DNA from: Orobanche coerulescens
Lineage: Eukaryota; Streptophyta; Magnoliopsida; Lamiales; Orobanchaceae
Direction of reading: 5' to 3'
DNA: 64,000 bases
NCBI GenBank assembly: GCA_033398695.1
Contig: CM065818.1
Location: forward strand, 53,290,001-53,354,000
Shown here piece after piece: positions 12,436-23,900 of the stretch (positions are counted from its first letter, which is position 1; each line of letters opens with the position of its first letter). The translations under genes were made by a program, and so were the position numbers. Under the pieces are notes generated by a model. That model ran no database searches. It was not told where the DNA came from and saw only the letters and a program-made list of their open reading frames with translations.

Positions 12436-14842
12436 TGTAATACCCGGTCGTAATTCAGTCATTATCATTCAGTAATTTCATTCGGTAATTGTCACTATGT
12501 AATTTTTCACTTGTTAATAATCATTCATCCGTGTTCACCGTTCGGAATAACTTCGAGTTGTGTATCGATATTGTTCATTTTCTTCAACCTTACTCGGGAA
12601 TCGAGACAAGAGTATTATCTTGATCGTGGTAATTGATTCATTAGTCGTTGTTGACGTTGGAGCTCATGTCATTTCTAATCTCCACATTGTTCAAATTGTG
12701 TGTTTGTTGGGCGAACTCTTGTAATCATGGCTTGGAACCACCGTTTTGGGGTTTCCGTACTTCCATTTCGTGTTATTGTTTCCCAAATATTGCTTCCTAT
12801 TGCTTTTATTCTCTTCCCGGATCATTTTTCATCATTTTAGGACCCAAAGGGGGTGTGGACCGCGGCACAAGGAGTGTGCGCCGCGGCACACACATTTTCC
12901 AGTTTTGGCCGAGCAGCCTGTACCGTGGGCCGCGGCTAATGCCGACGGGGCCGCGGCACACTGCCGAGTCACTACCGCGGCACACTCGTCCGGGCTGCGG
13001 CACACTCATGTTGCAACTTATCGGCCAACCCGTATGTACCGTGGGCCACGGCTCATGCCGACGGGGCTGCGGCACACTGTCGAGTCATCGCGCGGCACAT
13101 TAAATGCAGGCCGCGTACGCCGCCGATCATCGGGGGCGATTTGGCCCCGTGCCGCAAAGACACTTCGGCCGGCCGCGGCACACAAAGGCAACAAGACTAT
13201 AATTGTGTTTTTCCAGCGAGATCAACTCATTTTTTTCCTTTTCTTCAACCATATGAGAGAGAGGGCTTGAGGGGGGAGACTTCCCATCATCTATCACTTG
13301 AGTGATTGATTTTCTTCATCTCCTTTCGATCGTGAAGCCCGGATAATCGATCTAACGCGTGTTCTTCGGATCAAAGTGCTTGGATCTTCAAGAGGTAATT
13401 TATTCAACATCTTGGATTTTGATTTTGTATTGAGATATGATGTTTTGGATGTTAAGATCATGTTGTATGAAGTGATATATGCATGATTATGGATATGTTT
13501 GATTATTCATTGGATTATTGAAGAATTATTCAAGAACACTTTGAATATTGAGTTGGATTTGGGGGTTTTCGGTAATCACGAATTTGGATATTCATATTGG
13601 ATTATTGATCGTATGGAAGATGTTTTGTTGGTTTAAAACACTTCTTGGGGATTTGATATTGGTATTATTGAGGTTTGGTTGTAAACAATCGAAGTTTGAC
13701 CACAAAGTGTTCGATATAATGCCCCAATGAACTTGGTTTAGTCGTATCGACGTTTTGAGTTCGTTATATTCGTGTTTGATTCATATGTTGAACGGATTGT
13801 TGGTAATTGTGTTATTCAAGGTTGTTCGAGCGACCGATATCTCAATTAGGACGTTGTTCGTGGAAGGATAATTGTCACCGGTGTTGTGTAAGTTGATTCT
13901 TACTCGGTTAAAAGGATATTCATTCCTTTTGTTGTTGTTCATTCATAATCATACTCATTCATCATTGTATTAACCGTATTGAGACTTGTAATTGTCGAAT
14001 AATCACTTCATTCACGAGGAACGACGGTTCCAATCATTTCATTGAGTTATCAATCACGTCACTATTATTTTCATCTCGGTGAGTCATTCTTAGCCTTGTC
14101 GAATTATTATTCATTGATATTCATTGTGGTCATTCTCGTTCATATGACCTTCTGGGTTCATATTGCGTGGCCGGGTGTGGTTGTGTGGAATTTTTAGTCG
14201 GGCACACGATGGTCATGTATTGGGTTCACCGATACATTGGACCGTGCACACGGTAATGCTTACCTCCGTGAGACTAATTAGGTACAAGGACGGGTGTGTC
14301 CGGTCATTCATCTTGTACACTTGCACAGAACATTACGGGCGTACTATGATACTCCTCTTCTGCGTAATTCATAACTTAGGATATTTCATAACTTCAGATA
14401 TATCATGATTGTGTATTTTCAGCCCTTGAGGATTGTTGTTCTGTGTAACTGACCCCGTTGGGGGATTTTGTTTTCAGGTCACGGCAAGGCAAAGGCACGG
14501 GAAGAGCATGTTGACGACGAGGAGTCCCAGTGATACTAGTAGGGGGCCCCAGTCATTCAGTCATTTCAATCATTCTTATTTCTCTTCATTTGAATTTTCC
14601 GCTGCAAATTCCGTTTGAGATGTTTATTTATTCAGGGTGGTGTATTTTATCTTCACATAAAATATACTAGTATTCTGTATTATCCTGGTGTATTGTACTT
14701 AAGCTCCTCATCGGAGTATTTGGTAATATAATGTGGTTCGGTACTAAAATTATATTATTTAATTCATCAGTTTTCATTCGCCCAGTGGGTCCCAGTCGGG
14801 GGTCCACGGCACTGTAATATCCGCCTAGTTTGAGGTGTTACA
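12436..14842 (+). repeat. 3' LTR of element C
   Basis: 2407 bp, near-identical to 4757-7178. The CCGCGG array (about 12858-13180) is more eroded here than in the 5' LTR, with short deletions in its distal half. Confidence 0.95.
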
Positions 14843-14847
14843 CGCAG

Positions 14848-15683
14848 AACAGGCAGAACTGAGGATTCGACAAGCACAAGAGGTTCGGCGGCAATTTGCC
14901 CAACGACAAGGCCAACGCTGGTTTAAGAATGAAAAGAAGAGGCCACCTCAATCGCAGAATCCAGAGGCTGATTTTCCATCTAAAAAGGGGCAGAAACAAG
15001 GAGAACCAAGTAAGCGTATGAAGTCTGAAGAGGGTAGACCCTTTGTTCCATTACCGGCATGCCCTAACTGTGGAAAACAACATAGTAGAGTTTGCTTATT
15101 GGGTTCTAAAGTATGCTTTTCATGTGGACAACCTGGACATATGGCGAACGTTTGCCCAAACAAGACAAAAGCCAAAGCACAGGAAAGGGTACCAGCTAGA
15201 GTTTACACTATAACCAGAGAAGATGCTGAAGCTAATCCGTCTATTATCACAGGTAACCTTCTTATCTTTGGTATTTCAGCATCGGTATTATTTGATCCTG
15301 GTGCTACACATTCATTTGCATCTACCGAGTATGTGAGAAGGCTGGGTAGAGTACCAGAAACAATTGAGGTAGGTTATAATGTAGTTACCCCCTCTGGAGA
15401 TCCAAAACAAACAAATAAGATCATACGAGCGTGTAGTATTCCTATCGAAAATAGGGAACTCTATGCTGATTTAATTGTGTTGGACATGAATGACTATGAC
15501 ATAATCTTGGGTATGGATTGGTTATCATAATATCATGCTACTGTTGACTGTTGGAGAAAGATTGTGACACTACAACCACCTGGGGAAGAACCTTTTTATT
15601 TTGTCGGGGTTAGTAAGAATTTTAGATTTCCAGTAATCTCAGCAATGAAGGCACAACGTCTATTAAACAGTGGTTGTGAAGGC
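14848..15683 (+). pseudogene. Element B gag 3' part and protease
   Basis: Resumes element B after the C insertion and the repeated TSD. It encodes the basic C-terminal Gag region with one intact CCHC zinc knuckle (CFSCGQPGHMANVC) near 15117-15158, then a retropepsin domain. The protease signature reads F-D-P-G-A-T-H near 15291-15311. Ty3 proteases normally have D-T-G or D-S-G, so proline at the second position (codon 15297-15299) is probably inactivating. Conserved GMDWLS lies at 15510-15527 and is followed at once by TAA 15528-15530, in place of a sense codon. A second in-frame TAA is at 15684-15686. Confidence 0.85.
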
Positions 15684-15686
15684 TAA

Positions 15687-18632
15687 ATAGTTAGTGTAAT
15701 GAGCATTGAAAAGCAAGATTTCTCGAACGTCAATGAAGTACCAGTGGTGAAACAATACCCTGAAGTGTTTCCTGATGATCTACCGGGACTGCCACCAGAT
15801 CGTGAAATAGAGTTTGTGATTAACTTACAGCCGGGAACGGCACCAATATCAAAGTCACCATACAGAATGGCACCAGCTGAATTAAAGGAATTAAAGACCC
15901 AGTTGCAAGAGTTGTTAGATAAAGGCCTCATTAGGCCTAGTTATTCACCATGGGGAGCGCCAATATTGTTTGTTCGTAAGAAGGATGGTTCCTTGAGGAT
16001 GTGTATAGACTATCGAGAGCTCAACAAAGTTACGATCAAGAACAAGTATCCTTTACCTCGAATTGATGACTTGTTTGATCAACTTCAAGGCGCATCTATC
16101 TTTTCCAAAATTGATCTGTGATCAGGGTACCATCAATTGAAGATAAAGGAAGAGGACATCCCAAAAACGGCATTCAGTATGAGGTACGGACACTATGAGT
16201 TTTTGGTGATGCCGTTTGGCCTAACAAATACCCCAGCAGCATTTATGGATTTAATGAATAGAGTGTTTAAAGACTTCCTGGATAAGTTTGTTATCATGTT
16301 TATTGATGATATTCTCATATATTCGAAGACCAAAGAAGACCATACAGTACATCTAAGGAAAGTTTTAGAAGTCTTAAAATGTAAAAGCAGCTTATATGCT
16401 AAGTTTAAAAGTGTGAATTCGGTTAGACCGAGTGGTATTCTTGGGTCATGTTATATCCTGAGCAGGATTTCAGAGACCCAAGCAAAGTTGAAGCAATCAA
16501 TAATCGGCCGCAACCCACAAATTCTGGTATACGCAGCCTTTCTTGGTCTAGCTGGATATTACCGTCGATTTGTAGAGGGATTCTCCAAGATTGCCTCTCC
16601 ATTAACACAATTGACTAGAAAGAATGTTTCCTTCAAGTGGACAGAATCATGCGAGCAAAGCTTTCAAGAACTGAAGAAGCGGTTGACATCGGCACCGATC
16701 TTGACCATTCCAATGGGAACTGGAGGTTTTAAAATCTACAGTGATGCTTCAAAGAATGGTCTGGGTTGTGTATTGATGCAGAATTGTAAAGTAATAGCAT
16801 ATGCATCTAGACAACTGAAGGAGTATGAAAAGAACTACCCGACACATGATTTAGAACTTGTTGCAGTGGTGTTTGCACTTAAAATATGGAGGCATTACCT
16901 ATATGGAGAACGTTGTGAAATTTATACTGATCACAAGAGCCTGAAATATTTAATCACTCAGAAAGAATTAAATATGAGACAGCGGAGATGGTTAGAACTT
17001 GTTAAAGACTATGACTGTGTCATCAACTACCACCCTGGTAAAGCTAATGTAGTAGCAGATGCCCTAAGCAGAAAATCAGCACAATCCATTGCGGCCATGA
17101 CCTTGATCCAGAAGCCAGAATTACACGATTTGATGTATATGCATGTAGAAATTATCCAACATGGATGGCTAGAAGCAAAATTGTCAACACTAACCCTTCG
17201 ACCTACTTTAATAGATAGAACTCAGCAAGGCCAGAAAGAGGATCTAGAGTTAGAGAAAATAAAGAATAACATTAAATTAGGAACCTCGCCAGACTTCCAA
17301 TTGTCAGAAGATGGTATTATTCGATTTAGAAATCGTTTATGTGTGCCTAATTTTGAAGATGTTCGCAAAGAAATATTACTAGAGGCGCACTCAACACCAT
17401 ATTCAGTACATCCAGGAGCAACCAAAATGTACAGAGACTTGAAACTACACTATTGGTGGCCAGGTATGAAAGAAGATATTGCACAATATGTGGAGCAATG
17501 CCTAACATGTCAACAGGTAAAAGCCGAGCATCAAAGACCAGCAGGAACCTTGAAACCTTTATTTGTTCCAAAATGGAAGTGGGAGGACATTACGATGGAT
17601 TTTGTGACAGGTTTACCAAGAATGGTTAAAGAACACAACTCTATCTGGGTTATAGTTGATAGATTGACAAAATCTGCTCACTTTCTCCCAGTTTGTACGA
17701 CATACTCCATCGATCGTTATGCTCAACTCTATAAACAGGAAATAGTGAGGCTACATGGGGTTCCATTATCTATCAGACGGAGAGATTCACGATTTGTATC
17801 AGCTTTTTGGAAGAGCCTGCATAGAGCATTGGGTACCCACTTGTCTTTCAGCACTGCTTATCATCCACTTTCGGATGGGCAATCCGAAAGAACTATACAA
17901 ACTCTTGAAGATATGCTCAGATCCTGTGTTATGGACTTTCAAGGCCAGTGGAGCAAACATTTACCCCTAATTGAATTCTCCTACAATAACAGTTATCAGA
18001 GTACAATTGGAATGGCTCCTTATGAAGCCTTGTATGGCCGGAAGTGTCGATCATCAGTACATTGGGATGAGGTTGATGAAGGAAGAGTTTTAGGTCCTGA
18101 TACGATTCAAGAAATGACAGAAGCAGTTTCACTAATCAGAGAAAGAATGAGAACAGCTCAAAGCAGACAAAAGAGTTATGCAGATACCAGAAGGAGAGCA
18201 CTGGAATTTTCCGTGGGTGATCGAGTATTCGTGAAAGTTTCTCCAATGAAGGGAATAATGAGATTCGGTAAGAAAGGAAAACTGAGTCCAAGATACATTG
18301 GGCCATTTCCTATTACTGAGTGGGTTGGTGAAGTGGCTTATCGACTAGAGTTGCCAGCATCAATGTCTCAGATACACAATATATTTCACGTTTCTCTACT
18401 AAGAAAATACATTGCGAATCCATCCCACATTCTCAAGAATGAACCAGTTGAGCTGGAGGCAGATTTGAGTTACAAGGAGATACCGGAACAAATCTTACTA
18501 AGAGAAGTAAAGAGACTCAGAAATAAAGAAGTGCCACTAGTCAAAGTGTTGTGGAGAAATCAACTTGTAGAAGAAGCTACCTGGGAGAGAGAAGATGAAA
18601 TGAGGGCTAAATACCCTGATCTTTTCAGGTAA
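15687..18632 (+). pseudogene. Element B pol: RT, RNase H, integrase, chromodomain-like tail
   Basis: Pol continues in the same frame as the upstream gag. TGA at 16119-16121 replaces an expected arginine codon just before SGYHQL. RT keeps FIDDILIY near 16303-16326. Between about 16400 and 16545 the frame carries non-homologous residues, while the +1 frame gives the expected KCEF and DPSKVEAI segments, so two opposite frameshifts bracket this stretch. RNase H ([11 protein letters not shown]) and the HHCC zinc region (CLTCQQVK) follow. The second catalytic Asp of integrase is absent: near 17771-17795 the frame reads SIRRRDSRF where SIVSDRDxRF is expected. The C terminus [19 protein letters not shown] is the chromodomain-like end. 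Confidence 0.88.
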
Positions 18633-18635
18633 GTT

Positions 18636-18672
18636 AAATTTCGGGGACGAAATTTTTATAAGGAGGGGAGGA
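18636..18672 (+). promoter_or_regulatory. Stem-loop and polypurine tract of element B
   Basis: AAATTTCG-GGGA-CGAAATTT (18636-18655), a perfect 8-bp stem four bases after the pol stop codon. It is followed by a purine-rich tract (aaggaggggagga) that abuts the 3' LTR and would prime plus-strand synthesis. Confidence 0.75.
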
Positions 18673-21497
18673 TGTGATACCCGAGCCTAACACTACTCAC
18701 TTGGTCAATATGATTCATGCATAACTTGTTAATTATGTGTTATTTGGATTACTTGATGTTTCATAGTTCAGTTGATCTTATAGTTAATTTCACTACATAG
18801 AAATGTGCTAAACATTTGAACTAAAGTCTAAGACACTATCGTGGTATATGTTACGGAACTAAGTTACGTTATTCATATTATTTCTAATACAAAAATAAAA
18901 TAGATGTAAAGATCCTATAAAACTCTGAGTACACGTGGTAAGCCTAGAAGTAATAAAGGTGTCACTAACATGTCTATCGGAGGTTAACTAGCTTATCTCG
19001 AGATTTTAGTCGGCGCGTGTACTGGGTATTGATGATTCAAGTGAATAACCATCATTTAATATACTAACACATCTCAAGTTCCTTGATTCTTGTCAATATC
19101 CTATAGGATGCAATTTATGATTGCATGTAGTAACGGTGGTAAAATATTGTCATCTGTCGATACCTTATTCGTTCCAACTGCGGTAGGAATTGAACTTATA
19201 TTTTAATTTAATGTATTAACTCTATCTTATTAATAAATGAGTCCTTCCATTCTTATCTACAGTGTCGTATTTGTGAAGTTTTAGAAAGTTTGACAATAAA
19301 CTCCTTCACTAGCATTTTCAACATTGTTCGCATGAGTAATCGAGTTTAAGCAATAAAAATACACCCTAAACTTCTACTAAACCATTTTAAAGATCATTCA
19401 TACCCTAAATGAGGTCAATTTATACTAGGGACCGGTTCAAACACTCCAAGAACCGGATCATAACTACTTGAATCGATCAATTATTTCAAACCTAGTCTCT
19501 AGTAGTCATTCGAGGGTATTTTGGACATTTCACCTTCATAACCGACTTAACACACTTGGTTGATGGATAAATACGACCCTCAACCCTCATTTACAGTCTG
19601 AACATTATCAAGAAGCTTCACACTTCGAAAATTCACCAAAAATTCAAGAAGAAATCATCAAAACATCAACACCTCAATTCCTTTGACAATCAAGGTGAGT
19701 TTCCTTTGTTTCTTCCTTATTCTTGCTATGTTTCTTAGCTATTTCGAAGGTGTGAGAGCTTTTATATATTCTTATACATGTTATAATGATGTTAAGAATT
19801 CAGCCATGGTAAACCCTTATGTTTAATATGGATTTATAAGGCTTAAAACTCACTAAGGCAATAAAGAAATCAATTCTGCCACCTTTTGGAATTAATAGTA
19901 TATGTTACTTGATCCGTATGTTTCAGGGTAAGGAGTTTCAGTATACTAATTCTTATCTTAGGAATATTATGTCAAAAATTGGTGCAAATACAACTTATAT
20001 TCTAGTGGTTATAAGCAAAACAAAATCTGATTATGACAAGATTTTGATAAACTCTCTTAATCAAGTTTTGGTTATAAAACCTTGGAATTTTAAGTTGTGA
20101 GAGTTGAATGAACTTTATAAATAGAAACTAATAGATTCATTAGTGAATTATAAGTCCAAAATTTATTGGTTAATGGGCTGTTATACGTCAATAAATAGAC
20201 ATAAAATACGTAGAACACCAATTACGCGTCTACATAGGAAGTGGTAAACCCTTTCGATATGAAGAAAGTTAAACCTTGTATGTAGTATGTAAATACTTTA
20301 AACACATTCTTTGAAACAGGTTCTGAAGATATATCATCACAACCACCCCTATTGGTATAAACGTAAGGGTATTACCCGATCAAGGTAAGTAGAATTCCAT
20401 CTGCAACTACAATGCGTAAACATAGTATTGTTTGTAAACTTGATGATATCTTGAGAGTGTATTGTATTGGATGATTGATATGTATTATGCTTAAAGTGTT
20501 TGGTTTCACCTTACATGATCATAACATCCATTAGCATCTCCACATGCATGCATAACAGGATACTCACTAGTGTCTGCATGCATGGTACGATCATGGAAAG
20601 AAAAGAAAAATATTTTGTTGGCCGCTGCTAGAGCACCGAGGCATGGTGGATGCATGATTTTACGATATGTTTAGCACGGTAGATGCGTGCTTATATCATG
20701 TGTGAGACATGGTAGATGCATGTTCTCACGATATATTTGGTGTGGTAGAGCATGCCTTATATGTCTGACATGGTAGATGCATGCCTCATGATATGATATG
20801 ATATGATATGGAGTTCATTCCGGTGCTTAGTACGTGGTTCAACGGGCCTAAGGAGAAGAAAATGATTGTGAGAGATTCTTATTGATAATCATATGTCATA
20901 TGTTGCATCACACACGATACATAGCATGCATGATTTCTACTTATTCGGCTTTAGCTCACGTAGTTTATGCATTGTAGGTAATTCTGATGCTTGAGTATGT
21001 TCTCTCGCTGGATGAGTTGGAGTTCCACTGTTGCTGAGGGTCGACGTACATGGATGACGACCTGTCGGGCTTAACCATGGGCTTAACATGTTTAGTTCTT
21101 GTTTCTGAACCTTGTTTTATAAATATGTATTGTAGTAATGTACTCATGTGTTCGAGTGTCGTTGATGGTGTGAGGGATACTTTAAGTTCACTTAGTATGT
21201 TTATTTAAGATGTGAGGTTGTTTAAATATCGTAATATAAAATAAATGAGTGATTTGGGAAGCTCGAAGTTTTGTTTTTTACTAACCTCTTGTAGTTATAG
21301 CTACGGGTATATTTATGTCATGTGTTTGATTCGGATTGAGACTAGATGTCTCTGTATGATACTTGTGTGGGTTTTATGTCACAGGTTTGGGATAGGTACT
21401 AGTTTAGGGGAAACTCTGTCGAAATTTCACCGTAATTTATAAGTACTAATATGATATAAGATAGTGTAAGTTAGGTAGTTAGTGCGGGTGTGTTACA
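18673..21497 (+). repeat. 3' LTR of element B
   Basis: 2825 bp, TGTGATACCC...GTGTTACA, uninterrupted. It supplies the reference for the portion missing from the 5' LTR. The 33-bp repeat recurs at about 20644-20785; its fourth copy has lost one base. Confidence 0.93.
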
Positions 21498-21798
21498 TAT
21501 AGTAAATCTCTTATTGACGAATGCCAAGTGAACGTCTAAGACCCACTAATGATACCTCTTACGAACATGGTCAAAGAATCTCAAATTCTGAGTGGATGTT
21601 TGAGCTTTCTGTCATCTACAATATATAAACAAGAGGAAGTTAGTCTTGTTGGATTTTCAATGACAATGTAAATAGTCACAATCGATGCTTTAAAGCGTGT
21701 AACGTTACCATTACTCGACATACTTCTCGTAATTGTTGTTAATAAAGTCGACAAGAAAAAGACGATTTCACGTGATGTATGCAACAACGACAAGTATC
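21498..21798. other. Unassigned spacer between elements B and D
   Basis: About 300 bp of AT-rich sequence with no reading frame or repeat that I recognise. Its last five bases, gtatc, are the left TSD of element D. Originally it was contiguous with 38871 onwards. Confidence 0.7.
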
Positions 21799-23171
21799 TG
21801 TAACACCCCAAATCACAAACGGGACATTACACGCCGTAGAACCTTCATGAGGTCTACCAGGCTATCACATAACACACAATCCGAATATGAAATCCCAAAA
21901 GACACAATCATCATAGTAAAATAGGGCCTTGGCCTTGGCCAAAACATTTTAATCAAGTATCGAAGAGTGTAACTCCACATGAATCCATTGCCCATGCAGG
22001 GAATTTTAACCAATTTATAAAACACTCAGTCTAACTCCAAAATCAAGATAAATGTAATAGCAAAACATAAAACACGACTAGAGCCCCATCATCATGATGG
22101 ACCATCCTTTGCATGCATATCCCATGCCAGCTCCTCGGCTCGATCAGTACCTGAAATGCATAATATGCATTTCCCCCATTTAAGGGGTTAGCATTCGAAT
22201 AGCAATCCATATATGTACACGATTCGACACAAGCAATCCATTTGAGAAAAACATTTGAAATCAATATTCCGGAATATCAGATTTACACTAAAACAGTTTA
22301 TCCTCAAGTTTTCCACATCACAACTATCCACGCTTGGTAACCCGCAGCCGTACCCATTAGTATCGACCCCCAGAGGCCCCGTCAGACCGTCCCCGAGTGA
22401 GAAACCACTTCCGCGGACGTACCCATTAGTATTGGGCCGCAGAGGTCCCGTCGAACCATCCCCGGGTGGAAGAACATCAACACACGCACCCAAGTCCGCT
22501 TCCGTAGCCGTACCCATTAATATTGGGCCCCAGAGGCTACACATGTCATCCCCGGGTGGAAGAACAACAACATAACCAAGCAATAACACAATTTACATCA
22601 TTCGCATCGAAACTGTACACACATAACGGAATGTAAAATATGTACTTGCCTTGGATAACACGACGTGAAGGAAAACGGTGAAGGGAGAGGTTTCGGCCCA
22701 GATAATCTTCACAAATCCGATCCAAACACAATAAAGATACACAAATAATCTCAAAATTGTGAAAACGTAGGAATCCATCCTAGTTCTTCCCAATGGGACA
22801 ATTCATCGGACAATACAAGGTCATAATCGGTTCCTCTCTATCAACGGAGAAAAATATCGAATTCAATCCGCAAAACCGCAATAGAAGTAGGGGATAGTTA
22901 TTATACTATCCAAATCTAACAATCATAAGGGCAAATTGGACTAGAAGGGTGAAAATCAAAACAAAACCCCAAAATCCCCAAAAGCTAGGGTTCTAAGGAA
23001 ATATACCTCGATTAGACGACGAACAACGAAAGATTGGATGCTAGAGTGATGATATGATGCCCCAAAAATCACTTCTCAACTGAGGTTGGATGAAAATCGG
23101 ACGAAACCTAGGCCAGAAAATCGCTCCCGTCACGAAGGAAGTGAAGGAAATGAAAAATGAGAAGAAATCTC

Positions 23172-23198
23172 GCTGCCCAGTTTATTATACTGGGCAGC
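23172..23198. repeat. Perfect 10-bp stem hairpin beside palindrome array (D 3' LTR)
   Basis: GCTGCCCAGT, 7-base loop ttattat, ACTGGGCAGC. The same hairpin is at 38177-38203 in the other LTR, directly abutting the array. Confidence 0.85.
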
Positions 23199-23199
23199 A

Positions 23200-23354
23200 T
23201 TACGGCCGTAACACCAACATCATTACGGCCGTAATGGTGTTCACGACCTCACTGCCCAGTTTACACACATCCGTTACGGCCGATACGCAAAGAATATTAT
23301 GGCCGTAATGTATGAAGACTTACGGCCGTAATTCACATCAACCTACGGCCGTAA
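23200..23354. repeat. TTACGGCCGTAA palindrome array, 23-bp spacing (D 3' LTR)
   Basis: Copies start at 23200, 23223, 23274, 23297, 23320 and 23343. All steps are exactly 23 bp except one gap of 51. The core is a perfect 12-bp palindrome in four copies (23200, 23223, 23320 and, with one change, 23343); the others have one or two changes. Confidence 0.92.
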
Positions 23355-23881
23355 TGCAGGTCTAGCAGCAGGCCCGCCTGATCCGAAATGCCAACAACCC
23401 GAATGAAAACACAAGAAACGAAACCACAGATGTACGAGGATTTTACAGACGAGATAGGCACAAAAACTATCACAATTCTCCGGTTGCCCGAAAGTCGGGG
23501 TAGAACAAGTATTAACAGCGACATCCCAAAATGATGCGAAATTACAAAAATGACCCAACATCCGAATTTCACGATACGACGTTGGATTAACAACCCGAGA
23601 CTCATGACATGATCAACTCAACCATATGGACTCATGGGAACAGAGAAATAATGAAATTGAACGAGTTTTACGAGAATCGAACGTACATGTGACAAAACAT
23701 GACTTAAAATGAAATTACGTAAAAACATATCCGAAACTCATCCAAATGGAAAAACTCAAAGAACAAAATAGATTCAGAATCCCAAACAGTGACAAGCAAG
23801 TCGTCTGAACCAGACATACACCAAAAATAGAAATTACCAAAAATAGAAAGTTCGGATATTACATTCTCTCCCCCTAAAAAT

Positions 23882-23900
23882 AAGTTTCGTCCCGAAACTT
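23882..23900 (-). promoter_or_regulatory. Stem-loop at end of pol (element D)
   Basis: AAGTTTCG, 3-base loop, CGAAACTT: a perfect 8-bp stem overlapping the pol stop codon. The polypurine tract (minus strand AGGGGGAGAGAA, 23864-23876) lies between it and the LTR. Confidence 0.75.

Larger units (their letters stand above)
4757..14842 (+). mobile_element. Element C: full-length Ty3/gypsy chromovirus inserted in B gag
   Basis: A 10.1-kb element with 5-bp TSD cgcag (4752-4756 and 14843-14847), LTRs 4757-7178 and 12436-14842, primer site 7183-7194, gag-pol 7673-12401, hairpin 12400-12417 and polypurine tract 12419-12435. Both LTRs have TGTAATACCC...GTGTTACA ends. The order of RT, RNase H and integrase and the chromodomain-like tail make it a chromovirus, Tekay/Del-like by LTR length. 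Confidence 0.95.
1322..21497 (+). mobile_element. Element B: Ty3/gypsy chromovirus, interrupted by A and C
   Basis: Plus-strand element with a truncated 5' LTR (1322-3871), Met-type primer site (3874), gag start (4036), insertion of element C (4757-14842), remaining gag-pol (14843-18632), hairpin and polypurine tract, and 3' LTR (18673-21497). The first ~262 bp of its 5' LTR lie left of element A, outside the window, so its own TSD cannot be checked. The gag-PR-RT-RH-IN order, the chromodomain-like C terminus and LTRs of ~2.8 kb fit a Tekay/Del-type chromovirus; the clade is inferred. Confidence 0.88.
21799..23863 (-). repeat. 3' LTR of element D
   Basis: 2065 bp, near-identical to 36782-38870. 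It contains the TTACGGCCGTAA array and an adjoining perfect hairpin. Reading frames here on either strand recur in both LTRs and show no protein family. Confidence 0.93.
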
